The notes: a model not told the origin generated them from the letters alone. 64,000 bases of DNA from Dolomedes plantarius (GCA_907164885.2 OU015490.1:217155490-217219489); one strand, 5' to 3'. Counted from the stretch's first letter, positions 1 to 12,528 are shown. Made by a program: numbers and translations.

Positions 1-1814
1 CACAAAAGAGGGAATTTAATATGTATTGTATACCTTTTTCTAAAATTGACAGTTATTCATGTTACATAATTTACTTTTTTTAACTCCAGTAACAAGTAAT
101 TTGCTATTTTTTTAATTTTTTTATTTTATACTCATAAATATTACAGAGGGAGAGTTTGTTTTAATTTTTAATTATATAAATATTGATAGTGTGCATTAAT
201 GTACTAGTAAAGGTTTTTCACGTAAATGTGTGATTTAATTCGATTACAAATTTATAGTTCCTATATTTTTTCATATATTCTTTGAAACTCACTCTCCAAA
301 ACAACGGAATAAGATTAGATTTTTTAAGTTGAAATTAACGGGTTATGTTCTACTGAGCTCTCAGTGCATCTGATTTTTTTAAAATCTAGAACACATTAAA
401 GATAGGATCTCACACCAGAAAACTGAGATGAGTTTTTTGGAATAATGTTCGCTAATTAATATAACGAATTATTTAAATGTGCTGGATAAGTTTTTAGTAA
501 TTTTCGTTAATACTAATTACTGAAAATAAATTACATAAAATATGCTATGGTAAAAACCTCGGTGTTAGTATTTATGACAAAACATTTGTGGTGTTCTAAA
601 TTTTAAATATCAATGTAAAATAATCCCATGGTATTGGATTATCAATGTAAAATAATCCAATACCATATTTCTGTATTATTTTAACTTTAAAGTTATCATT
701 GCGATCACATCTTATTAAGCTCCTGGCGTCTGATTTTACAGAACCAGTTCTTTTATTCCTTAAGATCACATCCTTTTGATTTTCGTAATATGACAAAAAG
801 AAACTCCTACCTGTGAATTCCTATATATATGAATTCTCTATGAATCTTAGTAATTATGTTATTTATTTGCTATATCTGTCTGTTCGTATCAGATTATATG
901 ATAAGACTGTGTTCTCCTTTTCGGTTGTCCATTATTAGTCCTTATAAATAACTCCCAGACATTCGTATAACTTCCACATAAGCGTCTTTACAGACGCATA
1001 GAAAGAATCTACTTCTATTGTTCACTATAAAAGAAATCTTTTCATCAATTCCATTATTTCAGTTCCAGCGAAAGATATCCATAGGTTCTCACCATATACT
1101 TCTTATTTGCTTATTATAAAAGACGTTTGCTTTAAATTAGTAAAAATTCCATAACTAAAAAAATTTAATTTATCCCTGATCTTTTAAATCATGAAAAAAA
1201 AATTTAATTTATATATTTTTATTTTTATGCAAAACCTTTTTTTTTTTACTAAACATTTTTACCTACATTTAAAAACAATTATTGTCATGTAGAGATTAAG
1301 TTTTTTTATGCTAAAGTCTCCAAAGGATTCTTCCGTCATAGCTGTTAGAATTTCTAGACAGATAATATAAAAGCTTTATGTTTTATTTTTAATGAACATG
1401 ATCTCTGGAGTAAGAAGTTATATGATGTTCATTTCAAAGGACTTATAAAGGATAAAAATAAATGTTCGATAAGAGACGATTTTAAACTGTCTTAGAATCA
1501 CCCATTAAAGTATTAGACACTCGTTCATCATTATACGCTGTCCTGTTTCTAACATGGCATTTTTCCTGAATGTAAAATTCGTACAGTAATCTTTTCCCAC
1601 AGCTTTCTTTCTGTTTAGTCGGATATAATGATTTTTCATGTCTTAAATCCTCAAGGAATAAAAGTCATAAATTCTTGTGACTACTTTAAGTACGAACTAC
1701 ATGTTCAGAAAAATAAAATTTGATGTCTCTTATAGTTAAGAAAACTTTTATGAAACTTTTCCAACTGATTATTAGTTGAATGTTAATCGGAGAGATTATG
1801 TTTTGTTGCTATTG
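1..1814. other. AT-rich intergenic DNA, no gene seen
   Basis: No reading frame with recognisable protein similarity appears on either strand, and the longest frames are short and low in complexity. Apart from a small hairpin at 628-666, I see no repeat structure or RNA gene here. Confidence 0.6.
628..666. repeat. Short perfect hairpin
   Basis: ATGGTATTGGATTAT at 628-642 is exactly complementary to ATAATCCAATACCAT at 652-666, with a 9-base loop. The loop side also repeats part of the sequence just upstream (611-625). It could be a trace of a small foldback element. Function is unknown. Confidence 0.5.
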
Positions 1815-2130
1815 TACCCTGGCCGCAATTCTAGACAAAGCCCATGCAGAATTGAAAGCTGAGGTGTGCGGATCCAGTTTACAATGACACCAGAAGGATC
1901 GGAGTTCGCAGTACCCATGTGCCACCTCAATTTTGACCAAACAACCCCAGGAGATCGTATCTTCTCCCACTCTCTCTGACGTCATGGAAAAAATTTTTGG
2001 TCTAAGGATTTAAATTGCCCATATCCGGCCAAGACATGAAGATATCTAATGTAGCTTCTCAGGTTCATCGGTACAGAACATCCTCGGGGACGAAAGCCAG
2101 CCCACTACTACTTGGCTACCTAGGGCCCAG
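1815..2130 (-). mobile_element. tRNA-derived SINE-like repeat, copy 1
   Basis: This GC-richer island shares diverged blocks, in the same order, with 20966-21182 and 32309-32657. One block lies around 1908-1955 (gtgccacctcaattttgacc, compare gtgccaccacaattttgacc in the 32-kb copy). Another lies around 2020-2070 (catatccggccaagacatga). On the minus strand the right end carries a weak box A-like stretch and a box B-like GTACCGATGAACC, as expected of a tRNA-derived head. The left end has a CAA-rich tail. It is the most diverged copy and has no coding capacity. Non-autonomous retroposition by a LINE is known for such repeats; here it is inferred. Confidence 0.5.
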
Positions 2131-3610
2131 TTTTAGTCATAAAACAGGGATATAAATATTGTCTCACAGTATAATCATTTTAAATTTTGCAATATTTTTT
2201 TTAATAGATAACCTGGAATGCATTTCAGAATAAAATTTAATGCATGAAGGATAATCCATTTAATGCAATTTATAAAAATTATTTTTTTTTCTACTTGTCA
2301 TGCTGCCTTATGCTTTTAGTTCATGTTATTGTTGATATATACCAGATGAAATATGACAAGTAGTATATAATATACTCATAATATTAAAATCTTAACTCTA
2401 TCAGTCATTAAAAGTCAGACCTGTTTTAGTCAATAATTGAATCGGTGTGGGTTTCAGGTTTCATTCGAATATTGTTTTTGTAATTCATCATGACAAGCAA
2501 ATAATAAAATTTTTTACTTAAATAATAAAGACTACTCTTTTACCGCATTAGGTTCCTGTCTAGATAAACCAATTGCAAAATAACCTCACCTCATCTCAAT
2601 AAGAAACAATTAAAATACAGAATTTGAAGTATCCAGGAGAAATAAAATATTCTGCAATCAGGTTAATTATATAATGCAGAAGATAAAGTTTCTTTTAGTT
2701 AAATACGAAATAAGCTCTTACTTAGTATTAATTGTTAGTTAACTTTTTCAAGGTTTTTTGGTATATATTCTTAACGTGATAAGCAATTTTGTAAAAAAAA
2801 ATAAACTTATTTTTTTATCAAAAATTTTTTGCCCTAAAATTTAAAATAATTATTATGTATATAGTTATATTCCCATGTATCTTGCAAAATAGTAGTATAA
2901 AATAAATTACTGACTTAAGCAATGAAGTACTTTTTTTTAGCTTGATATAATCGGTAATTTGTAATATTCCTTGGATGAATGAATCTAATTTTTAAGGACA
3001 TTTAAATCAGCACAAATGCTTCTTCTAACTACTTTTTCTAGATTGATCATTTAAAATTTTTTGAAATTCCTAGAAATTTAAAATTTTTTTAACTAAACTT
3101 TTTCTCCATTTTAGGATAAAACTGCAAAAATATTGCAATACAGATTTGCCTAAACGGAAAATTTTAAATTTTTTATTTGAAATACTCCGTCAATTTTTTA
3201 CGTGAACAAACATACGGTTTTTCCTCTCTTGAAACAGAAGTTTCCTGAAAGGAGAATATAGATATTTCATAAGATTTTTTTAAAAGGGATATCTATAGAG
3301 GAGCTCAAAATAGAAATCATTTTACACTGAGCCCAACTCTGTCATTTACGTAATATTTGCTATCATCTCCATTTTATTTTCTAGAAATGTCTTTCAGTAT
3401 CTTCTTACCAGATATGTTTTTTAGTATAATATTATCATGAAATTGTTTTGCACATATGCTCCCGTTTCTAATTAAAAGTTAAGTTAGATCATCGATTTAA
3501 TCGTCAATGGAAATCTTACATTTCTCTAACTGCTTTGAGCTATGAAATGATGGGATGAAATTTAGTAACTTTTTTTCAGATATATCTTTCTAAATATAGA
3601 ATAAAATTAA
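2131..3610. other. AT-rich intergenic DNA, no gene seen
   Basis: I recognise no coding, RNA or repeat feature. The sequence is dominated by poly-A/T runs. Confidence 0.55.
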
Positions 3611-3612
3611 TA

Positions 3613-4829
3613 TACAAGGGCCAGTCAAAACGTTAGTTGCACTCGTTGGAAAAAACAGAACCGGGTTGGAAATATAGAACAAAGATTTACTAACATAAAA
3701 GTGTAATACATAATTTATTTATCGACGTAATCACTGCCTTTATTGACATTTGTTGAGTTGTGGCACCAGTTTTTCCATGCCATCTGCGAAGAATTGCCGT
3801 ACAATGTGATATAACCATTGTTGGGTTGCAACTTTTACCTCCTCATCCTTGTGATATCGTCGCATTGCAAACTCTTGTTTCATGGGACCGAAGACGTCGA
3901 AGTCATATGGAACAAGATTCCACCCTTTTCCACTTAAACTTTTTCAAAAGATCCCTCGTTAGAGTCGCCGCATGCGGTCTCACATTGTCATGCAAGAGCA
4001 CATTGCCTTTTGAAAGTTTACCTGGTCGTCGATTTGTAAGAGACTTTCGCAACAACTTCAGGGTTTCCCAATATAAACGCTGCATTAATTGTGGCATTCT
4101 TCGGCAAGAATTCACCATGTACTACATTTACAGTGTACACACGCCATGTACTAAATGTCTGAATCGAAAAACAGCTCCAGCATCACCTTCCCTGCGGAAT
4201 GGAACTGTTCGGCATCTCTTCCGCGAAAGATGCGTTTCATTTCAGGTGCGAAGTGATGAACCCAAGTAGCACCACCGGTCTCGATTTAGTCCCAAAGAAC
4301 ATTTCTTTCCCGGTTAAAACGTTCCAAAAATGACAGAACACTTTCAAATCGTTGCACTTTGTGTTCGTCAGTCAATAGACGAGACGATCTCGTCTACTGT
4401 GGCATGGCTGTTTTGAAGAATGTGTACATTCACGCGTACAACATTCTCATCCGTCGTCGAAGTTGAAGAAACTTATTCCTGATATATGTACAGCCATTCT
4501 CGAATGATAAATACCACTTGGCTATTGCTTGGCGCGATGTTGGGTTATCACCGTACACTTCGTGCAACTGCCAATAAATGTCGGTGCAGTCACAACCTTT
4601 TGCCCACAGGAAGCGGATTAATGCACGCATTTCAAATTTAGACGCCACTGCCAGTTGCCGAAATATATTCACGACTCATTATCAAGAGAACTAAAACTGC
4701 CACTTCAAAGCCGCTACTGCACCTACCGAAGCACCTGATGCTCTGTGTTTCCACAAAGTTTCAACGAAATGTCTCTATTATCTTCATTTTTACGAAGATT
4801 TGTAACTCACTTATTCACTGATCCTTGTA
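3613..4829 (-). mobile_element. Mariner-like DNA transposon, degenerate
   Basis: The ends are short inverted repeats, TACAAGGGCCAGT on the left and the complement of TACAAGGATCAGT on the right. Each is flanked by a TA dinucleotide (3611-3612 and 4830-4831), the target duplication of Tc1/mariner elements. At 1217 bp it matches the usual mariner size. It encodes a decayed transposase on the minus strand. Mariners move by cut and paste through a DDD nuclease; this copy cannot make one. Confidence 0.85.
3715..4672 (-). pseudogene. Mariner-family transposase pseudogene (SETMAR-like)
   Basis: Read on the minus strand from an ATG at 4672. The N-terminal part (4672-4430) resembles the mariner helix-turn-helix, with FEMRALIRFLWAKG and VYGDNPTSRQAIAKWYLSFENG. 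A middle part retains ATWVHHFAPEMKR and FLPKNATINAAF, typical of the family just after the first catalytic Asp. The block VLLHDNVRPHAA around 4000 holds the second catalytic Asp. The C-terminal part ends near 3715 with WLYHIVRQFFADGMEKLVP. Several stops and frameshifts interrupt it, and the first DE motif is not legible. It is clearly a pseudogene. The opposite-strand open frame at 3760-4269 is its shadow. Confidence 0.8.
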
Positions 4830-5333
4830 TATCACTCATATGCTCTCATATCTAATTCAATACAAAAATAGTCTAATGTATTAACACTAGAAGCACCAGA
4901 GCAGTCATGTTGACTGATTTAGTTTTTCAGCTTGGATTCCTAATAAAATCCGCTATCATAGGAACTCACAATTTTTTTTAAATTTTCCTAAAAAACCTCA
5001 AAAATTATTGGTATCAAATACTAGTCGAATGAAATTAAAATTAACAAAGTTATTTGTAGTTATACATAGAAGCGCCTAGAGCAATCAAATTGACTGCTTG
5101 TAAAATTGAATAGATTCATCTTGTTTTCTCTCGAGGAAAACAACTGTTCTTGGAAAAATATTTCCCCTACACATTCCTTTCATTCACTGATTCTTTACAA
5201 CAGGAAATATTTACCCCCTTCCTCCTCCCTCTCTACCGTCCACCCCTTTTTGGAGAAATGTAACATTCCATAGTTTGCAGTAGTTGAATCAGCTTATCTT
5301 TTAGTGGCATTTCAATATTTCAAGCGCACTATA

Positions 5334-7258
5334 ATGGCTACTCGAAAACCGCGTTATCTTAGTCCAAATGAAATTGTACTACTTCTACAGGATGTATCAG
5401 AAGATGAATCTGATGTTGAAGAACATAGTATTGATGATGATATGGATTACGAGCCTCCATGAAACTTTGGAGCAAAAAGTAGTTCTAGTGATTCTGAAGA
5501 AAACATGGACGAGCAACCCTCGGGCCAAAATATTCAGCCCGTCGGAATTTCTGCAGCAAATAGTTCGTCAATAGTACTTGCAGCATCCACACCTGCTGAA
5601 ACAGGTAAGAAATGTTTATGCTTATGTATTGTTGTTTTTCTGACAATTTCTGAAGTACTTGCATTTTTAAAAGCATAATGATTCATTTATTGTCAAAATC
5701 ATACATATACTTTTTTTTAATTATAGGTTCCATTAATGGACGAGGTAGAGGATCAAAAAGGCACTATTCATCTAAATCATGATATGGACGGGGAAGAGAA
5801 TGTTGTTTCAAACATCACGAGTAAGAATTTATATATGTCCTGAAAGATGGAAGCTCGTGTACTGTGACATCTGCTTCATAAACGAAAACTGGAAAATATG
5901 GAGCACTAAATGTGGTAAAAGAAGTTTTTGGTCCAGCACTATATACAAAAAGAAATGTCGGGGACAATGTGTCCAGTGCTTGGAGGTTATTTATGGATGA
6001 AACAATGTTACGCCATATAAAAAAATGCACAGAAGCACAGCCATTTTTGAACAACGAAGAAAAACTTGACATTGAATTTAAAGCTTGATGCATTTATTAC
6101 TATTATTTATGCAAGAGAAGCATACGGTTGCAATGATATCGATTACGATTTTCTGTGGAATAATACATGTGGTCCTCCTTTTTTTCTAGAAGCAATGTCT
6201 CGCAATCGTTTTCGAGATATAATGAAAAACCTAAGGTTTGATTTGAAGTCAACTAGGACTCAGCGTTTAGTAACTGATAAGTTTGCTCTTTGTTCAGACA
6301 TTTCGAATAAATTTATAGAGAACTGTTCTAGTTAATATAAGCCAGGAGAAAATCTTCATGTGGATGAACATATATTTCCATCCAAAGCCAGGTGTAAATT
6401 TAAACAGTATATGCCGAATAAACCAGACAAATTTGGTATAAAATTTTGGATGCTAGTTGATGTAAACTCGAAGTTTATGTTCAATGCTTTTCCATATCTG
6501 GAAAAAGATAAATCAAAGGAGGAAACTGAAAGCCTTCCTGAAAATGTAGTAATGCGTCTTATAAGCCCTTATCTGAATACAGGTAGTAATGTGACAGCGG
6601 ACTTTTTCCTTACTATCAGTGGCTAAAAGACTCTAAAGGAAAAATACAAGTTTTGTGGGCACAGTAAAAAGACATCGAAATGAAATTCCGCATTAAGTAA
6701 GGAAATCAAACACCCATCTATATGAAACTGCTTTATTAAAGAATGTAGAAACTACAATGATGGTTTATCACGGTAAAAAGGATAAAAATGTCTTGCTACT
6801 GAGTACCTTGCATCTAAATGTAAATGTCTAATCACATATTAAGAAGAAACTTCGAAAGACAGTAGAGTTCTACAACAGAACCAAATGTGAAGTTGATATC
6901 GTTGACCAGATATCGCGTAAATATTCCGTACAGGCTGCTTCACGAAGATAGCCAGTGCATGTTTTTTATAATGTGCGGGATTTGGCAGGATCAAATGCCT
7001 ATGTTATATACAGATAATTAATTAGTTAAATATTTCTAGACATAGCTTCTTATTTCAATTAGCGGTGGAGTTCAGAGAGCTTCCTTTGAAGAGGAAAACA
7101 AGCTCAAAATTGACCCAGGATATTTCCAACACTATCATTGTGCTCTCAAAGAAAAGACGTCAATTCCAGATTGGATATTGTAACAACTATAAACAAGTGA
7201 TGTGTGTAAAAAATGTTCATATTATGTGTGTGGAAAATGCACTTCCTGAGTTAAGGTG
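5334..7258 (+). pseudogene. piggyBac transposase pseudogene (DDE_Tnp_1_7 type)
   Basis: An ATG at 5334 opens an acidic N-terminus (MATRKPRYLSPNE then DEDE-rich), as is common in this family. An in-frame TGA lies at 5460-5462. A likely intron runs from GTAAGA at 5605 to a polypyrimidine-AG at about 5726, joining two gly/arg-rich segments. The catalytic domain follows in shifted frames: LWNNTCGPPFFLEAMSRNRF, then VDEHIFPSKARCKFKQYMP (first Asp), NVTADFFL (second) and EVDIVDQISRKYSVQAASRR (third). A C-terminal cysteine-rich zinc-binding relic (CNNYKQVMCVK) ends near 7250. Multiple stops make it inactive. Confidence 0.85.
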
Positions 7259-8160
7259 ACTGCCTACGTTCGGAGCCAATTTTTTTAAAAAATTGCTTTT
7301 TTAAGGATTTTTTGGTCTCATATGGTAAAACAGCATTTAAAAATAAAAAATTAAAAAAAAACTTTCCTGTAAACACCATACTTTTTTATAAATCGGTCAA
7401 TTTGAAGTAATTTTTAATGAAATTTAGCTAAAACGCTTATCATTCTGAACAAAATTCTAATGCTACTATTTTAATTTCCTTCTCACACATGATACATATA
7501 ACAGTTATCTTCAAAATGACCTACAATCTAAGAGAAATTTTGAAATGCAAAAATAATACAGACAATTTTATGTTCCAATATGAAAATTTTCCCCAATTCG
7601 TCATTCCTTTCCTTATAAAAACAGCCCCAAACAAAAAACTATTTATTATACATCAATTATTATAGGTCATTTCATTAACAATAGCATCTAAAACATTTCC
7701 TGAAAATTTTATCAAATTATATGCATTATTACCTGAAATATCATGATAACGGTAGAGATTTTTGCTAAAAAACATAATTCCGAGAAAAACGCCTTTAAAG
7801 TTGTTTGTCACTTCAATTTTGTATTAGACGATGTTTTTTAAAATAGCTATAACTCTGCTTCTAATTGATGTAGAATGAAAATCTAAGCGGTTTTGAAAAG
7901 AGAAAAGATTGAATTACAAGATTCTTGCAAAAAATAAAATTGACCAAAATGGTCAAAAAATGGTCGCATTTAAAGTTATTTGTCACTTAAATTTTGTATT
8001 AGACGATGTTTTTCAAAATACCTATAACTCTGCTTCTAATTGACATAGAATGAAAATCAAAACTGTTTTAAAAAGAGAAAAGATTGAATTACAAGATTCT
8101 TGCAAAAAATTAAATTGATCAAAATAGTCAAAAATGGCATTTTCAACGTAGGCAGTCACC
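7255..8160. mobile_element. TTAA-flanked non-autonomous element nested in piggyBac
   Basis: A perfect 16-bp inverted repeat (GGTGACTGCCTACGTT at 7255-7270, its complement at 8145-8160) is bounded by TTAA on both sides (7251-7254, 8161-8164). The TTAA duplication implies mobilisation by a piggyBac-type transposase, but the termini do not resemble those of the surrounding element. It is 906 bp, AT-rich and has no coding capacity. Its right half contains a tandem duplication (7801-8140). It lies just after the transposase pseudogene's C-terminal cysteine cluster. Confidence 0.85.
7801..8140. repeat. Tandem duplication of ~170 bp inside the nested TTAA element
   Basis: Unit one (about 7801-7976) and unit two (about 7977-8140) align over their whole length. 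Shared landmarks include TTTGTATTAGACGATGTTTT, TATAACTCTGCTTCTAATTG and GATTGAATTACAAGATTCTT. The units differ at scattered bases, so the duplication is not recent. Confidence 0.85.
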
Positions 8161-8464
8161 TTAAAAAAGTTTTGATGTGTAAAAATTTCGAAAAGAAATA
8201 AAATGTGTTTTATTTACAGGTAAAAAGATTTATATAATTTTTTTTAAATAAACCATTGTTTATTATAGAACTTCTTAAAAGATATAATTAAAAATAATTT
8301 AAAGTAATTTAAAGTTATTTAAAGTTGTATAAAACATTTGCAATTTAAGATATGCATTAAATTAATTGGGCAGTCAATTTGACCGCCGTTGGCGCTTCTA
8401 GGTAGGAAGAAAGTTCGGCGCTTCTATTGTTAAAATATTGCTTACTTACACACACATACACCAT

Positions 8465-8606
<142 letters not shown>

Positions 8607-9085
8607 AGTAATTCTTTTTTTTATGCATTCCACGATTTCAAAAACACATTTTTAGGATGAATACGACGTTTTTCTGTTTTAGCTTGGTAGAAACTAAGCT
8701 TTTCAAAGGGAGACTGATATTGATACTTTTTCATTACATGATTGCTAAAATTGGAAGAACACCAGTTATCATAGACAGATTAAGTTGATCTCAGAAGAGA
8801 TGCTCCGACCAACCATGGATTTGTTAGGTTCTTGTTTCATTCCAATGTAAAATTCAAGGAAAGGAACAAGATTCAAGTCTTTTATACAAAATTTTGTGTA
8901 AAACATGATATACTATAAAACATGAAAAATGTCCTTCAGTTGAAAATGTGTGTTTCTTGTTTTAGGCTGAATTTTTGGCGGAAAATAACGAATTTGTAAT
9001 TATTTTTTCTTACCTAGCGCCATTTTCCCCAAAATCCACATTTTAGCAATTGAACTCTATACTGTAGCGGCAAGCGTGCTACAGT
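8607..9085. other. Intergenic, no gene seen
   Basis: I recognise no feature between the microsatellite and the repeat-family pseudogene that follows. Confidence 0.5.
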
Positions 9086-9089
9086 AGGA

Positions 9090-10385
9090 TTCAGATGAAG
9101 ACACCTCCGATTACCCAAACCATCAAGATCTTGACTTTCAACCATCTACATATATGACATGTTCACATCATGAAATCACACAGGCAGAGTTTTAATATCT
9201 TGTACGGGACATAAATCTCAAACAAACAGTCTCAGAATTACTGGGTTCTAGGCTTCAAGTTTGGAATCTATTAGAGAAATATGTAAAAACAAGTTTATTT
9301 AGAAGACAACAAAGCCATTTTGTAGACTATTTTATGGAGCAAGAAGACATCATGTATTTCTGTGATGTAAATGGCCTATTTCAGCCATTGGGACATGAAC
9401 ATAATCCACTAGAGTGGCGCCTGTTTATTGACTCGTCCAAACGTAGTCTCAAAGCCGTGCTCCTCCAATTAGGCAGTGTATATTCGTTTGTTAGTGTAGC
9501 ATATCATACAAATACAAAGGAAACTTACGAAGTTCTGCACTGAAGTTAATAGAATACGCTACTTTCAAATTGCACATTTGTGGAGATTTTAAAGTCATTG
9601 GCATATTAACAGGCATGCAACAGGGATACACTAAATTCTGTTGCTTTCTCTGCGAATGGGATAGCCGTAACAGAAAAAAAATCACTACATCCGTAAACAG
9701 TGACCACCAAGAAAAAAATCCATTCCTTGGACCAAAAACATATCACATGAACCACTTGTGAATCCACAATGTGTGTTTCTTCCACCATTGCACATTAAAC
9801 TCGGTTTGATGAAAATATTTGTAAAAACTCTGGACAGAGAAGGAGTGGCTTTCTTGCATCTCAGGAACAAATTCAAAAATTTAACTGAGACAAAGTAAAA
9901 GAAGGGATTTTATAGGCCCACAAATTAATGCAGTCTTTCATGAGGAAGAGTTTGAAAATAAACTATCACAAGCAGAAAAAGATGCCTGGCTGCCATTCAA
10001 ATGAGTTTTCTCACATTTACTTGGCAATAAGAAAGCTGAAAACTATTAACATCTTGTTGGTGACATGGTGAAATGCTTTCGTGTTATAGGTTGCAATATG
10101 TATTTAAAACTACACTTTTAGACTCACATCTGGACTTCTTTCCTCAAAATCTTGTCGCAATTAGTGATGAGCATGGGGAAAGTTTTCACCAGGACATCTC
10201 TATGTTTGAAAAACGTTTCAGTTGACGATGGAATGGAAATATGCTAGCTGAATATTCCTGGTCTGTTATTAGGGACACACCAGCTGATGCCTACAACAGG
10301 AAACAGCCCAAAAATCCTTTTAGTGATTGTGTTTTCCATAATCAAGCCTCTGTTACATTTCTCTGTAACCAATTTGTATAAATAT
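9090..10385 (+). pseudogene. Decayed repeat-family protein of unknown function (probable TE protein)
   Basis: Plus-strand fragments read as one protein with frameshifts. They include LLGSRLQVWNLLEKYVK, DIMYFCDVNGLFQPLG, EWRLFIDSSKRSLKAVLLQL, then CGDFKVIGILTGMQQGYTKF and CCFLCEWDSRNR. Further along are FLPPLHIKLGLMKIFVKTLD, FFPQNLVAISDEHGESFHQD, ISMFEKRFS and LAEYSWSVIRDTPADAYNRK. From memory, proteins with this block order (a Cys-rich FLCxWDSR motif, LPPLHIKLGLMK, SDEHGERFHQD) are annotated as uncharacterised, often multicopy proteins in spiders, insects and cnidarians. The multicopy pattern suggests a transposon-encoded protein, possibly RNase H-like. That function is inferred. Stops and frameshifts show it is dead, and I see no clear element ends. 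Confidence 0.6.
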
Positions 10386-10524
10386 GAGAAGTGGGTCTCC
10401 TACAAAAACTATACATGATGGGCCATTTTTGTTTTGATATATGAAACAAGCACCTTTTGTATAAACAGAATCACACAGTTTCACCTAAAGGACAGAAAAA
10501 AAAATTAAATTTGTTGTACAGTGA

Positions 10525-11045
10525 ATCTTAATAATTTATGATTTCTAACTGCATATAATCTGCTTCAGATATAGACATTTTGTAGACACTGCATCGCAAA
10601 TAAAAGATAGTCCAATCGATTATTTTCTCGTTACTTCTTGTTAGCATGGGCAAATTTAGGTGATATCTTCAAAGATGCTTCTACCAGCCGTATATAAAAG
10701 AGCCATATATAAAGACGTAGCCGTATATAAAGCCTTATATAAAGACATAGCTCTGAGAATTCAATCAAGGTCTTTACCATTTCTCCCTGTTCTGCTGCTC
10801 CTGTGTATCCATCCCATATTGTGGACTGTTTGAGAATGCCTGACAGCATGATTGCTGTGGATTAGGATGCGGATGTCACTCATTTGAGTCTGAAAGACCT
10901 TGTCTAGCATTTTCTCTTCTAGACCGGGAGTTTCTACACGGAAGTCTTAATAATTTGTGATTAGTAATCGCAAGTCATCTGCTATAGAAATGGATACATT
11001 ATACACACTACATTGCAACTACGTATAACGCAGTCCGATCAACTC
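10525..11045. repeat. Diverged direct repeat pair (~105 bp, ~415 bp apart)
   Basis: The stretches at about 10525-10625 and 10938-11045 align with scattered differences. Both contain CTTAATAATTTRTGATT, then ATCTGCT, AGAYAT/GGATAC, ACACTRCATYGCAA and an AGTCC-AATCGAT-like end. The spacer has short GTATATAAAGCC/TTATATAAAGACATAG repeats. The function is unknown. Confidence 0.45.
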
Positions 11046-11890
11046 TCAATTGAATTTTATGAAAATGGAAAATTTTACACATCTGCTCATATTTCTTGAA
11101 TTTTTACCTAAAAATTCTTGGAATTTATTTAGTTTTTCATTATAATGAATTATTTACAATTATGGTAAAATTTAGTAAATGTGAAGTGTAAGTACATGAA
11201 AGATATTTACTGATTCTACCATTATTTTTCTTTACTTATTGAATGGGCTGTTAAGAAAAGGAAAACTGCATGTTTTTATTTAAAGTATAGTTAACCCTTT
11301 TATTCCGAGCTTCGGTCCGTTAAAGATTTAAAAAAATGAAGTACTTTAGGTAGATTTTATAGTTATCTCTGTTTCGTTAATCTACCTCCCACGCTTCCCA
11401 TCTGAAAACTAGTTTTTTAGTCTCAAATGTCTGTCTCCAATGACTGAACTCTTAACTAGAATTAGATACATCCAAAACGAAATTACTATTTTAATTGTGT
11501 TAACTTTTTGTTTTCTTTATCAATTAGCTATTGAAGTTATATAAGGTGTTAATTAATTTAAAATAAAACATAATTTTTCTTCGAAGTATTACCTATATTA
11601 TTTTCCGTCTGATTTTATAAATATAATACAAAATAAATTTTAGTAAATTGCATCACATAATTATTTCTTTATTACATTAATTCTCTTTCAAAATTATATG
11701 AGAATTACTTGATTTTTTATGTCAAAAAGTAACCTTTTTTGAAGGAAGACAAAAGCCTTGGTAATCAATAGTAAGGTGTTAAAATATACAAATCATTAAT
11801 ATATCAAACTCGCATGCAAATAGATAATCTTTTTAATTAACTGTTATAGATGTTAAAGTAATATTGTTATAAAAGCTCAGTATTTGTAAT
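11046..11890. other. AT-rich intergenic DNA, no gene seen
   Basis: I recognise no coding or RNA feature. Confidence 0.55.
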
Positions 11891-12340
11891 GTGTAGATGC
11901 AATGAATTCGTTTCTTTCTTCAAATCTGAGATGTAGCTCAGAGAAATCTACTTCATTTTCTTTTAAACATGAATACAATAATAAAGAATATAATGCGCTA
12001 GAATTTGTACTTAATATTGTTACACAATATTTTTAGAAATGCCCAATGACGAGTTGGTAATGCGGAAGCAAAGAATACGCTTCTGGCGTAAAATCTGAGA
12101 TTTTATTCATAAATATCTACTTCATTTCTTTTTGACTTGAATGCAACACTAAAAATTATCATACAATATAATTAGCAAGCAATATTGTTACACAATATTC
12201 TTACAAATGCTAAGTGATGTGTTATTGATCTGTAGATGCAAAGAATTAGATATTGACGTCAAAACTGAGGCGTAATCTCGAGAATTCTACTTCATTCTCT
12301 ATTTAAATGGAACTCAATAATAAAAACATACGTTATAATA
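11891..12340. repeat. ~169-bp tandem repeat, about 2.6 units
   Basis: The landmark TGTAGATGCAAAGAATT recurs diverged at about 11892, 12060 and 12231, giving a period near 169-170 bp. ATATTGTTACACAATATT recurs at about 12017 and 12183, and TCTACTTCATT recurs three times. The units are diverged, like an old satellite fragment. Confidence 0.75.
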
Positions 12341-12528
12341 AACCCTTTTTCCTATTAATGGTAAATGTATTTCCATTGTTCTTCAATTTTCTTTTCTTTT
12401 TTCTATACAACTTCGAAGAAATAGATAAAAATTCATACTTTTAAAATCATGAGGAAGGGTTGTTTCAAATTTCAGGACATGAGGAAACGGAAACTGGAAA
12501 CATCTGATTAAAGTCGTATCAACGACTA

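Larger units (their letters stand above)
4885..8429 (+). mobile_element. piggyBac-type DNA transposon with a nested insertion
   Basis: TTAA at 4881-4884 and TTAA at 8430-8433 flank matching inverted ends, CACTAGAAGCACC on the left and the complement of CAATAGAAGCGCC on the right. TTAA duplication is the hallmark of piggyBac. Additional copies of the motif occur inside each end (GAAGCGCC near 5070, GGCGCTTC near 8390), along with the motif CAGTCAA/TTGACTG. The element is 3545 bp. Removing the nested 906-bp TTAA element at 7255-8160 leaves about 2.6 kb, the usual piggyBac size. Confidence 0.88.

Noticed and set aside
3760..4269. 169-codon plus-strand open frame
   Set aside because: It lies antisense to the mariner transposase relic and has no family resemblance; it is a shadow frame.
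10631..10849. 72-codon minus-strand frame with LYIRLYIRLRLYI
   Set aside because: It is a translation of short TATAAAGCC-type repeats and low in complexity.
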